This document shows positions 36,059 through 45,668 of a stretch of DNA of 64,000 nucleotides, in pieces. The stretch comes from Pseudoselenomonas ruminantium. GTDB taxonomy: Bacteria; Bacillota; Negativicutes; Selenomonadales; Selenomonadaceae. Position numbers and translations under genes: made by a program. The stretch spans positions 1 to 64,000 of the forward strand of contig NZ_FOQK01000003.1 of assembly GCF_900113715.1 (NCBI RefSeq), read 5' to 3'. Each line of letters starts with the position of its first letter. The first letter of the stretch is position 1. The notes under the pieces were generated by a model. The model was not told the DNA's origin and searched no databases. It saw only the letters and a program-made list of their open reading frames with translations.

Positions 36059-38539
36059 TCAGCCCTTCACTACGATATTGACGAGCTTCTTCGGCACGCA
36101 GATGACTTTGACGATCTGCTTGCCCTCGGTCAGCTCTTTGGCACGCGGCAGTTCCATGACTGCCTTTTCCATTGCTGCACGGTCAAGATCCGGCGATACC
36201 ATGATCTTATCACGGACCTTGCCGTTGATCTGCAGGACGATCTCGATCTCATCCTGCTTCATGGCAGCCTCATCATAGGCCGGCCACTTCTGCTGATGGA
36301 CACTGCCCTCAACGAACAGATGGCTCCAGAGCTCCTCGGTGATATGCGGTGCGAACGGTGCGAGCATCTTGACGAGGTTTACCGCCATCTCACGCGCAAG
36401 ACCGGCATTAAGCTCTTTGTCCTGGAAACCATAGAACGCATTGACGAGCTCCATGACCGACGAGATTGCCGTGTTGAACATAAAGCGGTCGCGAACATCC
36501 TCCGTTACCTTCTTGATGGTAACGTGCAGGATGCGGCGCAGCTCTTTCTCGTCCTTCGTCAGAGCCGTCACATCATAATTGTCCTTGCCAGCCTTGATGC
36601 TCTCCTCGAAGTGGCCGAGGATACGCCATACGCGGTTGAGGAAACGATATGCACCCTCGACGCCCTGATCGCTCCACTCGAGGTCGCGGTCAACCGGTGC
36701 CGCGAACAGGATAAAGAGGCGCGCCGTATCGGCACCGTACTTGCCGATGATTTCCTCTGGCGAAACGACATTGCCCTTGGACTTGGACATCTTCGAACCA
36801 TCTTTCAGGACCATGCCCTGGGTCAGCAGGTTCTTGAAGGGCTCATCGAAATCGACGAGACCAGCATCCTTGAGCACCTTCGTGAAGAAACGCGAATACA
36901 AAAGGTGCAGGATGGCATGCTCGATACCGCCGATGTACTGGTCGACCGGTGCCCAATAGTTTACCTTATCCTTAGCGAAAGGCGCCTTGTCATTGTGCGG
37001 GTCCGTATAGCGCAGGAAGTACCAGGACGAGCAGATGAAGGTATCCATCGTGTCGGTCTCACGCGTAGCATCCGCCCCGCACTTCGGACACTTGCAATGC
37101 AGGAATTTCTCGCTGCTGGCCAGCGGCGAAACAGAACCAGCTTCAAAGGAGACATCCGTCGGCAGCATGACCGGCAGCTGCTCTTCCGGTACCAGTACCT
37201 CGCCGCAGTGCGGGCAGTTGATGACCGGAATTGGAGCACCCCAGTAGCGCTGGCGCGAAATCAGCCAGTCGCGCAGGCGGAAGTTGACCTTGCGCTTGCC
37301 AAAGCCCTGCTCTTCCGCATAGTCCATAATGGCCTTGACTGCCTCATGCATATCCATGCCCGTGAACTGGGCCGAGTTGACCAGACGGCCTTCCTTCTCG
37401 ACATAAGCCTCGGTCATTTCCTCGAGCACCAGCTCCTTATCCTTCGGCTGCAGCGTCAGGATGATTGGCAAATCGTATTTCTTCGCAAACATCCAGTCGC
37501 GGGAGTCACCGGACGGAACGCCCATGACAGCCCCCGTGCCATAGTCAGCGACGACATAGTTCGTAATCCAGAGCTGGGCCTTCTCGCCATTGAACGGATT
37601 GATTGCATAGAAGCCCGTGAACATGCCCTCTTTTTCCGACTCGCTCGACGTGCGCTCGATATCGGACTGGTTGCGGACCTTCTGGCAGAATGCCTTGAGT
37701 TCTTCGGCCTTATCGCTCTTTTCGATCAGCTTGTCAACGAGCGCATTCTCCGGTGCCAGCGCCACGAACGTGATACCGTAAGCCGTATCCGGACGCGTCG
37801 TATAGACGACGAGTTTCTCGTCAAGCTCCGGAACGTCCAGCGTAATCTCAAGGCCTTCACTGCGGCCGATCCAGTTATCCTGCATCGTCTTGACGCGCTC
37901 CGGCCAGCCTTCGAGCTTGTCGAGGTCTTTAAGCAGCACATCGGCATAATCCGTAATCTTGAGGAACCACTGGGAAAGATCCTTTTTGTGGACATCCGAA
38001 TCGCAGCGCCAGCATTTGCCGTCGATGACCTGCTCGTTGGCCAGCACCGTGCCGCAGGTATCGCACCAGTTGACCGATGCCTTTTTCTTGTAAGCCAGGC
38101 CCTTTTTGTAGAAGAGCTCAAAAAGCCACTGGGTCCACTTGTAGTATTCCGGCGTGCAGGTCAGCACTTCGCGGTTCCAATCATAGGAGAGGCCCATCTT
38201 CTTCTGCTGCTTCTCCATGTTCTCGATATTGCTGAACGTCCAGTCCGCAGGACTTACGCCATGTTTGATGGCCGCATTCTCAGCCGGCATGCCGAAGGAA
38301 TCGAAGCCCATCGGATGCAGGACATTGAAGCCCTCCATGGTCTTATAGCGGGCCATGACATCGCCGATGGCATAGTTGCGAACATGCCCCATGTGAAGAT
38401 TGCCCGACGGGTACGGGAACATCTCCAGCGCGTAATACTTCGGACGGTTCGGGTCAGCCTCGGTCTTGTAGACGTCTTCGCTTTCCCATTTATCCTGCCA
38501 CTTCTTTTCAATCTCCTGCGGTGAATACTTCTCCAACAC
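36059..38539 (-). CDS. leuS: Leucyl-tRNA synthetase
   Basis: This class I synthetase charges tRNA-Leu. The 826 residues include the HIGH-like motif [13 protein letters not shown] near 43-55, a zinc-binding domain (CDTCGTVL...CWRCDS), the CP1 editing domain with TTRPDTAYG, a second Cys cluster ([15 protein letters not shown]), and KMSKSKGN. Standard bacterial length. It starts GTG after GGAGGAGATT. It is not preceded by a T-box; the short leader carries a GC-rich hairpin instead. Confidence 0.97.
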   Translation of the reverse strand: MLEKYSPQEIEKKWQDKWESEDVYKTEADPNRPKYYALEMFPYPSGNLHMGHVRNYAIGDVMARYKTMEGFNVLHPMGFDSFGMPAENAAIKHGVSPADWTFSNIENMEKQQKKMGLSYDWNREVLTCTPEYYKWTQWLFELFYKKGLAYKKKASVNWCDTCGTVLANEQVIDGKCWRCDSDVHKKDLSQWFLKITDYADVLLKDLDKLEGWPERVKTMQDNWIGRSEGLEITLDVPELDEKLVVYTTRPDTAYGITFVALAPENALVDKLIEKSDKAEELKAFCQKVRNQSDIERTSSESEKEGMFTGFYAINPFNGEKAQLWITNYVVADYGTGAVMGVPSGDSRDWMFAKKYDLPIILTLQPKDKELVLEEMTEAYVEKEGRLVNSAQFTGMDMHEAVKAIMDYAEEQGFGKRKVNFRLRDWLISRQRYWGAPIPVINCPHCGEVLVPEEQLPVMLPTDVSFEAGSVSPLASSEKFLHCKCPKCGADATRETDTMDTFICSSWYFLRYTDPHNDKAPFAKDKVNYWAPVDQYIGGIEHAILHLLYSRFFTKVLKDAGLVDFDEPFKNLLTQGMVLKDGSKMSKSKGNVVSPEEIIGKYGADTARLFILFAAPVDRDLEWSDQGVEGAYRFLNRVWRILGHFEESIKAGKDNYDVTALTKDEKELRRILHVTIKKVTEDVRDRFMFNTAISSVMELVNAFYGFQDKELNAGLAREMAVNLVKMLAPFAPHITEELWSHLFVEGSVHQQKWPAYDEAAMKQDEIEIVLQINGKVRDKIMVSPDLDRAAMEKAVMELPRAKELTEGKQIVKVICVPKKLVNIVVKG

Positions 38540-38560
38540 AATCTCCTCCTACAATATACG

Positions 38561-38591
38561 AATCCCCGCCTGCAAAATGCAGCCGGGGATT
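38561..38591 (-). promoter_or_regulatory. Hairpin in the leuS leader
   Basis: Arms 38561-38574 and 38578-38591 pair with one mismatch around AAA. It lies between the leuS promoter and ribosome site and lacks a T-run, so it is a leader structure rather than a clear terminator. Confidence 0.5.
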
Positions 38592-38618
38592 GAAATTCGC
38601 GTTTTACAGCTAAAGCCT

Positions 38619-38648
38619 ATTATACCGTAACAATAGGCATAGCGTCAA
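38619..38648 (-). promoter_or_regulatory. Promoter of leuS
   Basis: TTGACG (38643-38648), 18 nt and TATAAT (38619-38624) on the minus strand, starting immediately after the yitT stop. The -10 lies inside a short GCCTATT/AATAGGC inverted repeat. Confidence 0.75.
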
Positions 38649-38651
38649 CTG

Positions 38652-39581
38652 TCAATCGTGTTCATTGTGTAAAAACTTTTGTTTTTCCTGTTCTTCCTGC
38701 CATTTACGCCGTGCATCCTGATACGACTCGCATTCGAGCGTAAATCCCTTGCCCGAAACCTCCGAGGTATCCGATACAATCATGAAAGCCTGCGGATCGT
38801 AATGGTCAACGATCGTCTTGACACGGCTGACCTGCGTAAGACGAACGACAATAAACAGGATATCCTTGTGCTCGCGCGCAAAACCTCCCTTGCCCTCGAT
38901 ATAGGTAACGCCGCGATGGACGTTCTCCATGATATCCTGGCAAATCTTTTCTGCCGCTGGCGAAACGATGAAAATCGACTTCTCACGATTGAGGCCTGCG
39001 GCCACACGATTCGTGAGCTCAGCGGTCACATAGATCGAAACCAGCGTGTACAGGGCCTCATCAACACTGAACATCCATGCCGAAGCCATGACGATGACAA
39101 AGTTCAATAAGAATACTACCGTTCCGACATCCAGCGAATAGAATTTCTTTGCCACAGCACCAACGACATCCAAACCGCCAGTATTCGCATTGGCACGGAA
39201 AATCATGCCAAAGCCGATACCGGCCATGACGCCGCCAAAAATCGCACTGAGCATACCGTCCTGCGTCACGTTCCAATCGACCATGAAATGCGTCGCATCG
39301 AGAATCAGCGACAGCACTACAGTACCGACAATCGTATCCCAGGCGTAAAGCTTGCCGAATACCCGATAGGCCAGATACAAGATTGGCAGGTTATACGCAA
39401 GGTTCTGCATACCTACCGGCAAACCGGTCAGATAGTAGACAATCAGTGCGATACCACTGATGCCGCCTGTCAGCAAATGCGCCGGAATGATAAAGAGGTT
39501 GAACCCCAAGCAGACAATCAGGCAGCCTATGGCAATCTGGATATATCTGCCTGCATGTTTCTTTATGCCCAAATCACTCAT
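38652..39581 (-). CDS. YitT family membrane protein
   Basis: The 309-residue protein has five to six transmembrane segments in its first two thirds (IAIGCLIVCLGFNLFIIPAHLLTGGISGIALI, GFGMIFRANANTGGLDVVG) and a cytosolic C-terminal DUF2179 domain (about 200-285: IFIVSPAAEKICQDI, ARREHKDILFIVV-like FAREHKDILFIVV). This is the standard YitT/DUF161 layout; transport function is unproven. A weak AAGG is next to the ATG. It lies just after the Nif3-like gene and before the leuS promoter. Confidence 0.9.
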   Translation of the reverse strand: MSDLGIKKHAGRYIQIAIGCLIVCLGFNLFIIPAHLLTGGISGIALIVYYLTGLPVGMQNLAYNLPILYLAYRVFGKLYAWDTIVGTVVLSLILDATHFMVDWNVTQDGMLSAIFGGVMAGIGFGMIFRANANTGGLDVVGAVAKKFYSLDVGTVVFLLNFVIVMASAWMFSVDEALYTLVSIYVTAELTNRVAAGLNREKSIFIVSPAAEKICQDIMENVHRGVTYIEGKGGFAREHKDILFIVVRLTQVSRVKTIVDHYDPQAFMIVSDTSEVSGKGFTLECESYQDARRKWQEEQEKQKFLHNEHD

Positions 39582-39593
39582 CCTTATCGTCCA

Positions 39594-40403
39594 TCAAATC
39601 ATCTGAAAAAAGTCCTGCGATGACTGGTCCGCCAGCACTTCGACTGTCCCCTTTGCCTCTTCCAGCTCCTCTGCGAGCCGCTTGCAAAGCACAGCGACCA
39701 CCGGAAATTCTGTGCCGAAATGCCCCGCATCGATCACGTGCATGCCAAGCTCGACAGCCTGCTGTGCTTCATGATATTTCACGTCACCAGTCACATAGGC
39801 GTCAGCCCCCAAGAAAGCGGCACGCTGGATGAACTCGGCACCGCTGCCGCTGCAAAGAGCCACCTTGCGCACAGGACGAGCCCCGGCATCCACGAGCCGT
39901 ACATGCTCAGCCGGCAAGGCATCGCGCACCTGCGCAGCAAAGTCCTGCACCGTCATCGGCTGCGGCAGGCTGCCGACACGCCCCATGCTGATGACAGAAC
40001 CATCCGCCTCCTGGCGCTCAATGACAAAGGCAGACAACTTCGAAAGCCCGATGGCCTGCGCCAGCACATCGTTGACACCGCCCTCGGCAATATCAAGATT
40101 CGTATGCGCTGCCGCCACAGCGATATCATGCTTGAGCAGCTGCTGCAGCCGCCGCCCGAGGGGCAGATCCGTGCGCAGCTTGCGGATGCCCTTGAAGATC
40201 AGCGGATGATGCGCGACAATCATATCCGCACCGCAGGCCACGGCCTGCTCGACCACTGCATCACTGACATCGAGGCAGACGAGGATCTTGTGCACCTCCT
40301 GCCCCAAGGCCCCGACCAGCAGTCCCGGATTATCCCAATCCTCGGCCAGCCGTTTCGGTGCGATGCGCTCCAGCGCATCCATGACCACCTGACATTTTAC
40401 CAT
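39594..40403 (-). CDS. Nif3-like dinuclear metal-centre hexameric protein
   Basis: The 269-residue protein has the metal-ligand residues of the DUF34/NIF3 family: AHHPLIFKG near 65, the paired motif AHTNLD near 99, and HFGTEFPV near 220 with the C-terminal acidic ligand. It lacks the roughly 100-residue PII-like insert seen in Bacillus YqfO, so it is the short form. It overlaps trmK by 7 nt. The trmK-nif3 pair beside rpoD is conserved in Firmicutes; biochemical function (GTP cyclohydrolase-like or metal chaperone) is unsettled. Confidence 0.92.
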   Translation of the reverse strand: MVKCQVVMDALERIAPKRLAEDWDNPGLLVGALGQEVHKILVCLDVSDAVVEQAVACGADMIVAHHPLIFKGIRKLRTDLPLGRRLQQLLKHDIAVAAAHTNLDIAEGGVNDVLAQAIGLSKLSAFVIERQEADGSVISMGRVGSLPQPMTVQDFAAQVRDALPAEHVRLVDAGARPVRKVALCSGSGAEFIQRAAFLGADAYVTGDVKYHEAQQAVELGMHVIDAGHFGTEFPVVAVLCKRLAEELEEAKGTVEVLADQSSQDFFQMI

Positions 40404-41086
40404 GTGAGCCGTTCCTCCAATTCCCTGACTTGTTCCTTGATGACCTCATACTTTTTCGTCTTGCATGCCCGCGGGCTCTTTTCCATCCCAGTGAGCACCC
40501 GCCGCTGCTGGAACAGCAGCGACTCGATATGATGTTTCAGCAAAGGTGGCTTCTTCTGCCAGAGCACCGGCCCGATCAGCAGATCAAGCGGTGCCGGACG
40601 CTTCACGCGCCCGCGCTCGGCTTTGATGATCTCGTAGATGCGGCCATCTGCCACAGCCAGCGCCTCATCTGCGATATGCCAGCCTTGGCGGTACAGCCAG
40701 GTGCGCAGCTCCGGTGCACCATTCATCGGCTGCAGCACCAGTGTCGTCAGCTTCTTCACCACATCTGGCGACTGTTCCAATATCTGCGTCATCAACACGC
40801 CGCCCATACCGGCGATGCAGACCGTGTCCACCTCACCGGGCTCCAGCACCTGCAGGCCATTGCCCAGCCGCACCGAGATCTGATCGGCGTCCATAGCATT
40901 CTCATGCACGGTGCGCTTAGCAGCTTCATACGGCCCCTCATTCAGATCTCCGGCCACGACAAAATTCGCCTTGCCCTCGCGGATAAGGTCGATAGCCAGA
41001 TAGCCATGGTCTGTACCAATATCTGCCGCCCGGCAGCCGACCGGCACAAAATCTGCCAATGCCTGAAGTCTATCATCCAACTGCAT
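40397..41086 (-). CDS. trmK: tRNA (adenine(22)-N1)-methyltransferase
   Basis: TrmK methylates A22 in the D-loop of tRNAs that carry adenine there. The 229 residues show a Rossmann SAM fold (ADIGTDHGYLAIDLIREGKA near 19-38), ISVRLGNGLQVL, and CIAGMGGVLM (motif IV, GMGG), all characteristic of the TrmK/YtqA-like COG2384 family. The C-terminal part is coiled. GGGGG precedes the ATG. It is encoded directly downstream of the tRNA-Asn terminator. Confidence 0.92.
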   Translation of the reverse strand: MQLDDRLQALADFVPVGCRAADIGTDHGYLAIDLIREGKANFVVAGDLNEGPYEAAKRTVHENAMDADQISVRLGNGLQVLEPGEVDTVCIAGMGGVLMTQILEQSPDVVKKLTTLVLQPMNGAPELRTWLYRQGWHIADEALAVADGRIYEIIKAERGRVKRPAPLDLLIGPVLWQKKPPLLKHHIESLLFQQRRVLTGMEKSPRACKTKKYEVIKEQVRELEERLTW

Positions 41087-41106
41087 GATGACGCCCCCTG
41101 TCTAAA

Positions 41107-41140
41107 AAAAATAAAAAGGGTGTAACCTTCCGTTACACCC
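41107..41140 (-). terminator. Terminator after tRNA-Asn
   Basis: Stem GGGTGTAAC/GTTACACCC with a 5-nt loop runs on the minus strand into TTTTTATTTTTTT. Confidence 0.9.
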
Positions 41141-41152
41141 TTGTGTTTCTAA

Positions 41153-41228
41153 TGGCTCCTCGAGCAGGATTCGAACCTGCGACAGCCTGATTAACAGTCA
41201 GGTGCTCTACCGGCTGAGCTATCGAGGA
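41153..41228 (-). tRNA. tRNA-Asn (anticodon GUU)
   Basis: A 76-nt cloverleaf with encoded CCA. Acceptor TCCTCGA pairs with TCGAGGA; the anticodon loop CTGTTAA gives GUU; the T-loop is GTTCGAA. It has its own consensus promoter and terminator and lies between rpoD and trmK. Confidence 0.97.
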
Positions 41229-41262
41229 ATTAACTTGTCAATGCTCTGCATCAACATCAATT

Positions 41263-41291
41263 ATTATACGCATCAGCACGGTTCATGTCAA
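41263..41291 (-). promoter_or_regulatory. Promoter of tRNA-Asn
   Basis: Perfect TTGACA (41286-41291), 17 nt, TATAAT (41263-41268) on the minus strand. The -35 begins 9 bp after the rpoD stop codon. No rpoD terminator intervenes. Confidence 0.92.
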
Positions 41292-41300
41292 GGATTTTTT

Positions 41301-42431
41301 TTAATCCAAGAAATCCTTGAGCTTACGGCTGCGGCTGGGGTGACGCAATTTGCGCAGTGCCTTGGCCTCGATCTGGCGGATACGCTCACGCGTTACACCA
41401 AAGTTCTGGCCAACCTCTTCCAGCGTGCGGGCACGGCCATCATCCAGGCCGAAGCGCAGGCGCAGTACCTTCTCCTCACGCGGCGTCAGCGTATCGAGCA
41501 CCTCTTCGAGCTGCTCTTTGAGCAGCATGAACGAAGCTGCATCGGCTGGTGCCGGTGCATCCTGGTCCTCGATGAAGTCGCCCAGATGCGAATCCTCTTC
41601 CTCGCCGATCGGCGTCTCCAAGGAAACCGGCTCCTGCGCGATTTTCATGATCTCACGGACGCGCTCGACCGAAATATCCATCTCCTTGGCAATCTCCTCC
41701 GGCGACGGCTCGCGGCCCAGCTGCTGCAAGAGCTGGCGGGAAACGCGGATGAGCTTGTTGATGGTCTCGACCATATGCACCGGGATACGGATCGTACGCG
41801 CCTGATCCGCGATAGCACGCGTAATGGCCTGACGGATCCACCAGGTAGCATAGGTACTGAATTTATAGCCCTTCGTATAATCAAATTTCTCGACAGCCTT
41901 GATAAGACCGAGATTGCCCTCCTGGATCAGATCCAGGAACAGCATGCCACGGCCAACATAGCGCTTGGCAATGCTGACAACCAGTCGCAGGTTAGCCTCA
42001 GCCAGGCGTTTCTGCGCCATCTCGTCGCCTTCCTGCATGCGCTTGGCCAGCACGACTTCTTCCTCAGCCGTCAGCAGAGGTACGCGGCCAATCTCCTTGA
42101 GATACATGCGGACAGGGTCGTCAATGCTGACGCCCTCCGGCACGGAAAGATCGATCTCGACTTCATCATCCTTATCATCGATATCGACTTCATCATCGGA
42201 CTGATCGTTGCTGTTCGAATCATCGATGATCTCAATCCCTTTCCTGCTGAAGGTGTCATACATATTGTCTATTTCATCCGGGGAAAGATCCTGCGTCTGC
42301 AGTGCTTCGACCAGCTCCCCATAGGTCAACGTACCGCCATTGCTCTTGCCCTTCGACAAAAGATTCTCTACTATCTCCGAGCTGCGGTTTCTGCTGCCAG
42401 CCTCAGCCTGAATCTTTTTAGCCTCAGCCAT
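41301..42431 (-). CDS. rpoD: RNA polymerase primary sigma factor
   Basis: This is the housekeeping sigma-70 factor. The 376 residues contain region 1.1-like sequence ([19 protein letters not shown]), an acidic spacer ([19 protein letters not shown]), region 1.2 ([17 protein letters not shown]), region 2 with [18 protein letters not shown] and [15 protein letters not shown], region 3, and region 4 with the [23 protein letters not shown]. The strong match of local promoters to TTGACA-17-TATAAT agrees with it. It is downstream of dgt and dnaG, the Firmicute macromolecular-synthesis arrangement. Confidence 0.98.
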   Translation of the reverse strand: MAEAKKIQAEAGSRNRSSEIVENLLSKGKSNGGTLTYGELVEALQTQDLSPDEIDNMYDTFSRKGIEIIDDSNSNDQSDDEVDIDDKDDEVEIDLSVPEGVSIDDPVRMYLKEIGRVPLLTAEEEVVLAKRMQEGDEMAQKRLAEANLRLVVSIAKRYVGRGMLFLDLIQEGNLGLIKAVEKFDYTKGYKFSTYATWWIRQAITRAIADQARTIRIPVHMVETINKLIRVSRQLLQQLGREPSPEEIAKEMDISVERVREIMKIAQEPVSLETPIGEEEDSHLGDFIEDQDAPAPADAASFMLLKEQLEEVLDTLTPREEKVLRLRFGLDDGRARTLEEVGQNFGVTRERIRQIEAKALRKLRHPSRSRKLKDFLD

Positions 42432-42478
42432 TCAGCATCCCCCTTTCCTCACATTCCATGACTACCAATCTATCCAAC

Positions 42479-44269
42479 TCACAATTCATCCATTTCATCT
42501 TTGATCTTCATAACCTCATTCAGTTCATCGACATAGGCTGCGTTTCCCGCTTTCATATATGCATCTGCCTTGCGGGAATGTTCCACGAACAGCATATTAA
42601 GATAGGCTTTCCTAAGCACTTTCAGGGAGTCATTGTAGGCCTCGGTTTCCGCACGTCCGCCTAAATTTTCTACCAGTGCCCGAGAGAGTTCTGCCGCCGC
42701 GTCCTCACTGAGGTTCTCCGCGGCCGTAACATCATCTGGAGCCTGCCCCTGGTTGCTCAGATCCTGCAGGAACAACAGGATTTCCCGCTGGACGGGATCA
42801 CCGATGCCAGCAAGCGGCAGCACCGACTCCACATGGTGGATCAGCGAGACATCCTGCCACACCATGCGGACGATAATGCGCCCAGCGCGCCGGATCGCAT
42901 TATCCTGCTGCTGCACCGCCTGCCTGATAGGAGCACGCACTGGCGCACTTTCCTCAGCCACTGCTCCCCGGGCATAGCGCCGAAGCTCATCGCGCACGAC
43001 ACCCTCGTCCAGCAATAAGATCTGCGCGAGCTTCTTCTCATATTCACTGCGTACCGCTGTCTCCTTGATGCCAGCCAGCACGGGCAGCATCTCATGCAGT
43101 GCCTTCACCTTCCCATCGAGTGTGTCGTAATTGACATGCTTGAGGACATACTGCAGACGGTACTCGACAAGCGGCAGTGCTTCCTTGACTAATGCCCGGA
43201 AAGCATCTGCACCATGCTTGCGGATGTATTCATCCGGGTCCTTGCCATCTGGTACTACGATGACCCTGACTACGGCGCCCGTATCCCTCACGATAGACAA
43301 CGCCCGGATGGTAGCTTTCTGGCCGGCCTCATCGCTGTCATAGCAGAAGTAGATGTCCGGCGCATAGCGCAGGAGCTTCTGGCAATGCTCGGCTGTGAAT
43401 GCCGTTCCCAGGGACGCCACGACGTTCCTGACGCCAGCGCCGAACACGGAAATCGCATCCATATAGCCCTCAACAACGATGGCATAGCCTGCCTGCTGGA
43501 TTGCCCGATGGGAGCGATCCAGACCAAAAAGGAGTTTTCGCTTATTAAATAATATCGTCTCTGGTGTATTGAGGTACTTCGGTGTACTGTCATCGAGCAC
43601 CCGGCCGCCAAAACCAACCACCCGCCCGCGCTCATCCGCGATCGGAATGATCACGCGATTGCGGAACCGATCGTACAGGCCGCCGCCATTATTACGCTCT
43701 GCTGAAAGCCCGCATGCCAACAAAAACTCCTGCTTCACTCCACGCTTCGTAAAGGCCGTGGACAACTTATCCCAGGCATTCGGGGCAAATCCCAGCTTGA
43801 ACTCTTCGATGGTCTCGGGCGAGATATCCCGTCCGGCAAAATATGCCTTGCCTGCCTCACCATAATGTGTCATGGTCAGGCAATTATGAAAGAAATCCCG
43901 CGCCATCTCATTGACTTTGCGCAAATCCGCCATCTCCCGTTCACGGGCGATTTCCTGCGGTGTGCGCTGCCGCTCCGGCAAAGGGATTCCCAGCTTTTCT
44001 GCCTGCAGCTTGATGGCCTCGAAATACGTGACGTTCTCAATCAGTGAAATGAACTTGAACACATTGCCACCGGCATGACAGCCAAAGCAGTAAAAGAATC
44101 CCTTATCCGGAACGACGGAAAAAGAAGGAGTCTTCTCGTTATGGAAAGGACAACAGCCCCAATAACGATTACCTTTGCGCTTTAAGGGAACATAGCTCTG
44201 GATGACATTCAGGATGTCGGACTGGGAGCGGACCTGCTCCACAAACTCGTCCATTCTCTCGCTGCGCAT
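42479..44269 (-). CDS. dnaG: DNA primase
   Basis: DnaG makes RNA primers for the replisome. The 596 residues hold the CHC2 zinc finger (YWGCCPFHNEKTPSF...CFGCHAGGN, about 37-68), the core with ERNNGGGLYDRFRNRVIIPI, the TOPRIM domain (VVEGYMDAIS, CYDSDEAGQKA), and a C-terminal DnaB-interaction domain (about 440-596). AAGGGG precedes the ATG. It lies 47 bp before rpoD. Confidence 0.97.
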   Translation of the reverse strand: MRSERMDEFVEQVRSQSDILNVIQSYVPLKRKGNRYWGCCPFHNEKTPSFSVVPDKGFFYCFGCHAGGNVFKFISLIENVTYFEAIKLQAEKLGIPLPERQRTPQEIAREREMADLRKVNEMARDFFHNCLTMTHYGEAGKAYFAGRDISPETIEEFKLGFAPNAWDKLSTAFTKRGVKQEFLLACGLSAERNNGGGLYDRFRNRVIIPIADERGRVVGFGGRVLDDSTPKYLNTPETILFNKRKLLFGLDRSHRAIQQAGYAIVVEGYMDAISVFGAGVRNVVASLGTAFTAEHCQKLLRYAPDIYFCYDSDEAGQKATIRALSIVRDTGAVVRVIVVPDGKDPDEYIRKHGADAFRALVKEALPLVEYRLQYVLKHVNYDTLDGKVKALHEMLPVLAGIKETAVRSEYEKKLAQILLLDEGVVRDELRRYARGAVAEESAPVRAPIRQAVQQQDNAIRRAGRIIVRMVWQDVSLIHHVESVLPLAGIGDPVQREILLFLQDLSNQGQAPDDVTAAENLSEDAAAELSRALVENLGGRAETEAYNDSLKVLRKAYLNMLFVEHSRKADAYMKAGNAAYVDELNEVMKIKDEMDEL

Positions 44270-44348
44270 ACTCGACCCCTTGCTGATACCAAATTAGATA
44301 CTTTATAATAAGGTACCTGTATGTGATTCGCCGTCAACGGCAAATTTC

Positions 44349-44470
44349 CTGCTTTTCGTGAAAATTTCTTATGAAAGCAGCCTTGATGACATACAGCCCT
44401 TTTTACTATTAATATTCCCGCAAACTTGCCAATATCCTTTTTCCTATTGACAAATTTGAAAAAATTTGTC
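44349..44470 (-). other. Hairpins between dgt and dnaG
   Basis: A perfect 9-bp AT-rich stem-loop GACAAATTT-GAAA-AAATTTGTC (44449-44470) lies directly after the dgt stop, and a bulged stem CTGCTTTC/GAAAAGCAG lies at 44349-44380. Neither has a strong T-run. They may be weak terminators or mRNA processing sites. No gene is seen in 44270-44470. Confidence 0.5.
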
Positions 44471-45469
44471 TCAATGGACCATCAGTCCCACGGGTGGCAT
44501 GTAGATTTCATGGAAGAGCTGCACGGCATAGCTGTCCGTAAGGCCAGCCACATAGTCCGTGACGATCTTCTGCCTGCCCCAGCGTTTTTCCCGGCGGATG
44601 AATTCCTCCGGCAGTTCATCGAAATGTTTCAGGAACCATCCATAGAGTTCGCGGAGCACAAACACCGCCTGGCGGCGCTCATGGGCCAGCGTCTCCGAAT
44701 GGTAGATATGTTCAAACATGAAGTTGCGGAAAATGTCCATAACTTCCTTCACTTCATCGGAAAGACCAACGTCATCTTTTCCTTGCGAATGAAGGATCAT
44801 ATCCGAAACCATGCTCGTGATCATATGCGAGGTGTCTTCCCCGAGCCTCTCATAGACCACAGCCGGCAGATCGCCGGGCTGCAGCAGCCCCGCCCGCAAG
44901 CTGTCATCGTAATCATGACAGAGATAGGCGATGCGGTCAGCAGTCCGTACGATGCGCCCTTCAAGGGTCTTCGGCAGCACGCTTCCCGTATGGTTCACGA
45001 TGCCATCCTTGACCTCAAAGGTCAGATTCAAGCCCTGTCCCTCACGCTCGAGGAACTCCACCACGCGCAGGCTCTGCTCATTGTGGCAGAAATGCCCCGT
45101 AAGCTCAGCCATCGCGGCTTCGCCTGCATGACCGAACGGCGTATGCCCCACATCATGCCCGAGAGCGATTGCCTCCGTCAAATCCTCGTTAAGGCGCAGT
45201 CCGCGCGCAATCGTCCGCGAAATCTGCGAAACTTCGAGGCTATGCGTCATGCGCGTACGATAATGATCGCCGGCGACGATATAGACCTGCGTCTTGTGCT
45301 TGAGGCGGCGAAAGGATTTAGAATGCAAAATGCGGTCGCGATCCCGCTGAAACGAGGTCCGGAACGGGCACTCCTCCATCGGATATTTCCGGCGGGCTTC
45401 ACGGCTCTTAGCCGCCAATGGCGAAAGGATTTCATATTCCTGCGCTTCGATGCGCTCCCTTACATTCAT
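44471..45469 (-). CDS. dgt: Deoxyguanosinetriphosphate triphosphohydrolase-like protein
   Basis: This HD-domain dNTPase family enzyme hydrolyses dNTPs to nucleoside and triphosphate. From ATG 45469 (GGAGG, 7 nt) the 332 residues begin MNVRERIEAQEYEILSPLAA. Metal-ligand motifs: RTRMTHSLEVSQI (H), ALGHDVGHTPFGHAGE (HD and H), and AYLCHDYDDS (D). An upstream in-frame TTG lies inside the ribosome spacing. The gene precedes dnaG-rpoD as in other Firmicutes, linking dNTP level to replication. Substrate range cannot be read. Confidence 0.93.
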   Translation of the reverse strand: MNVRERIEAQEYEILSPLAAKSREARRKYPMEECPFRTSFQRDRDRILHSKSFRRLKHKTQVYIVAGDHYRTRMTHSLEVSQISRTIARGLRLNEDLTEAIALGHDVGHTPFGHAGEAAMAELTGHFCHNEQSLRVVEFLEREGQGLNLTFEVKDGIVNHTGSVLPKTLEGRIVRTADRIAYLCHDYDDSLRAGLLQPGDLPAVVYERLGEDTSHMITSMVSDMILHSQGKDDVGLSDEVKEVMDIFRNFMFEHIYHSETLAHERRQAVFVLRELYGWFLKHFDELPEEFIRREKRWGRQKIVTDYVAGLTDSYAVQLFHEIYMPPVGLMVH

Positions 45470-45601
45470 GCTCAAGCCTCCTTTTAACAGGGTTTCCTTC
45501 TTATTTTACACTATTTCCGTCAAAAAGTCTCGTCTTTTTCTTATTTTCCTTTGGTTGCCAAAAATCCCCCACCACTGTCCGCAGCTATGCAGCCTGCAAT
45601 T

Positions 45602-45630
45602 TTGCAAAAAAAGATACTTTGACGTACAAT
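45602..45630 (+). promoter_or_regulatory. Promoter of the lptA-like gene
   Basis: TTGCAA (45602-45607), 17 nt, TACAAT (45625-45630), 38 bp before the ATG. The rest of 45476-45601 shows only A/T-rich sequence and the dgt ribosome site. Confidence 0.65.
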
Positions 45631-45668
45631 ATAGGAAAGAATCTGTCATGAACAGGAGGGATTTGCCG

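Noticed and set aside
36296-38524. 742-codon open frame opposite leuS
   Set aside because: It is the antisense shadow of leuS; no ribosome site, no recognisable domains, and leuS motifs are intact on the other strand. The same applies to long frames opposite valS, purL, rpoD, dgt and glyS.
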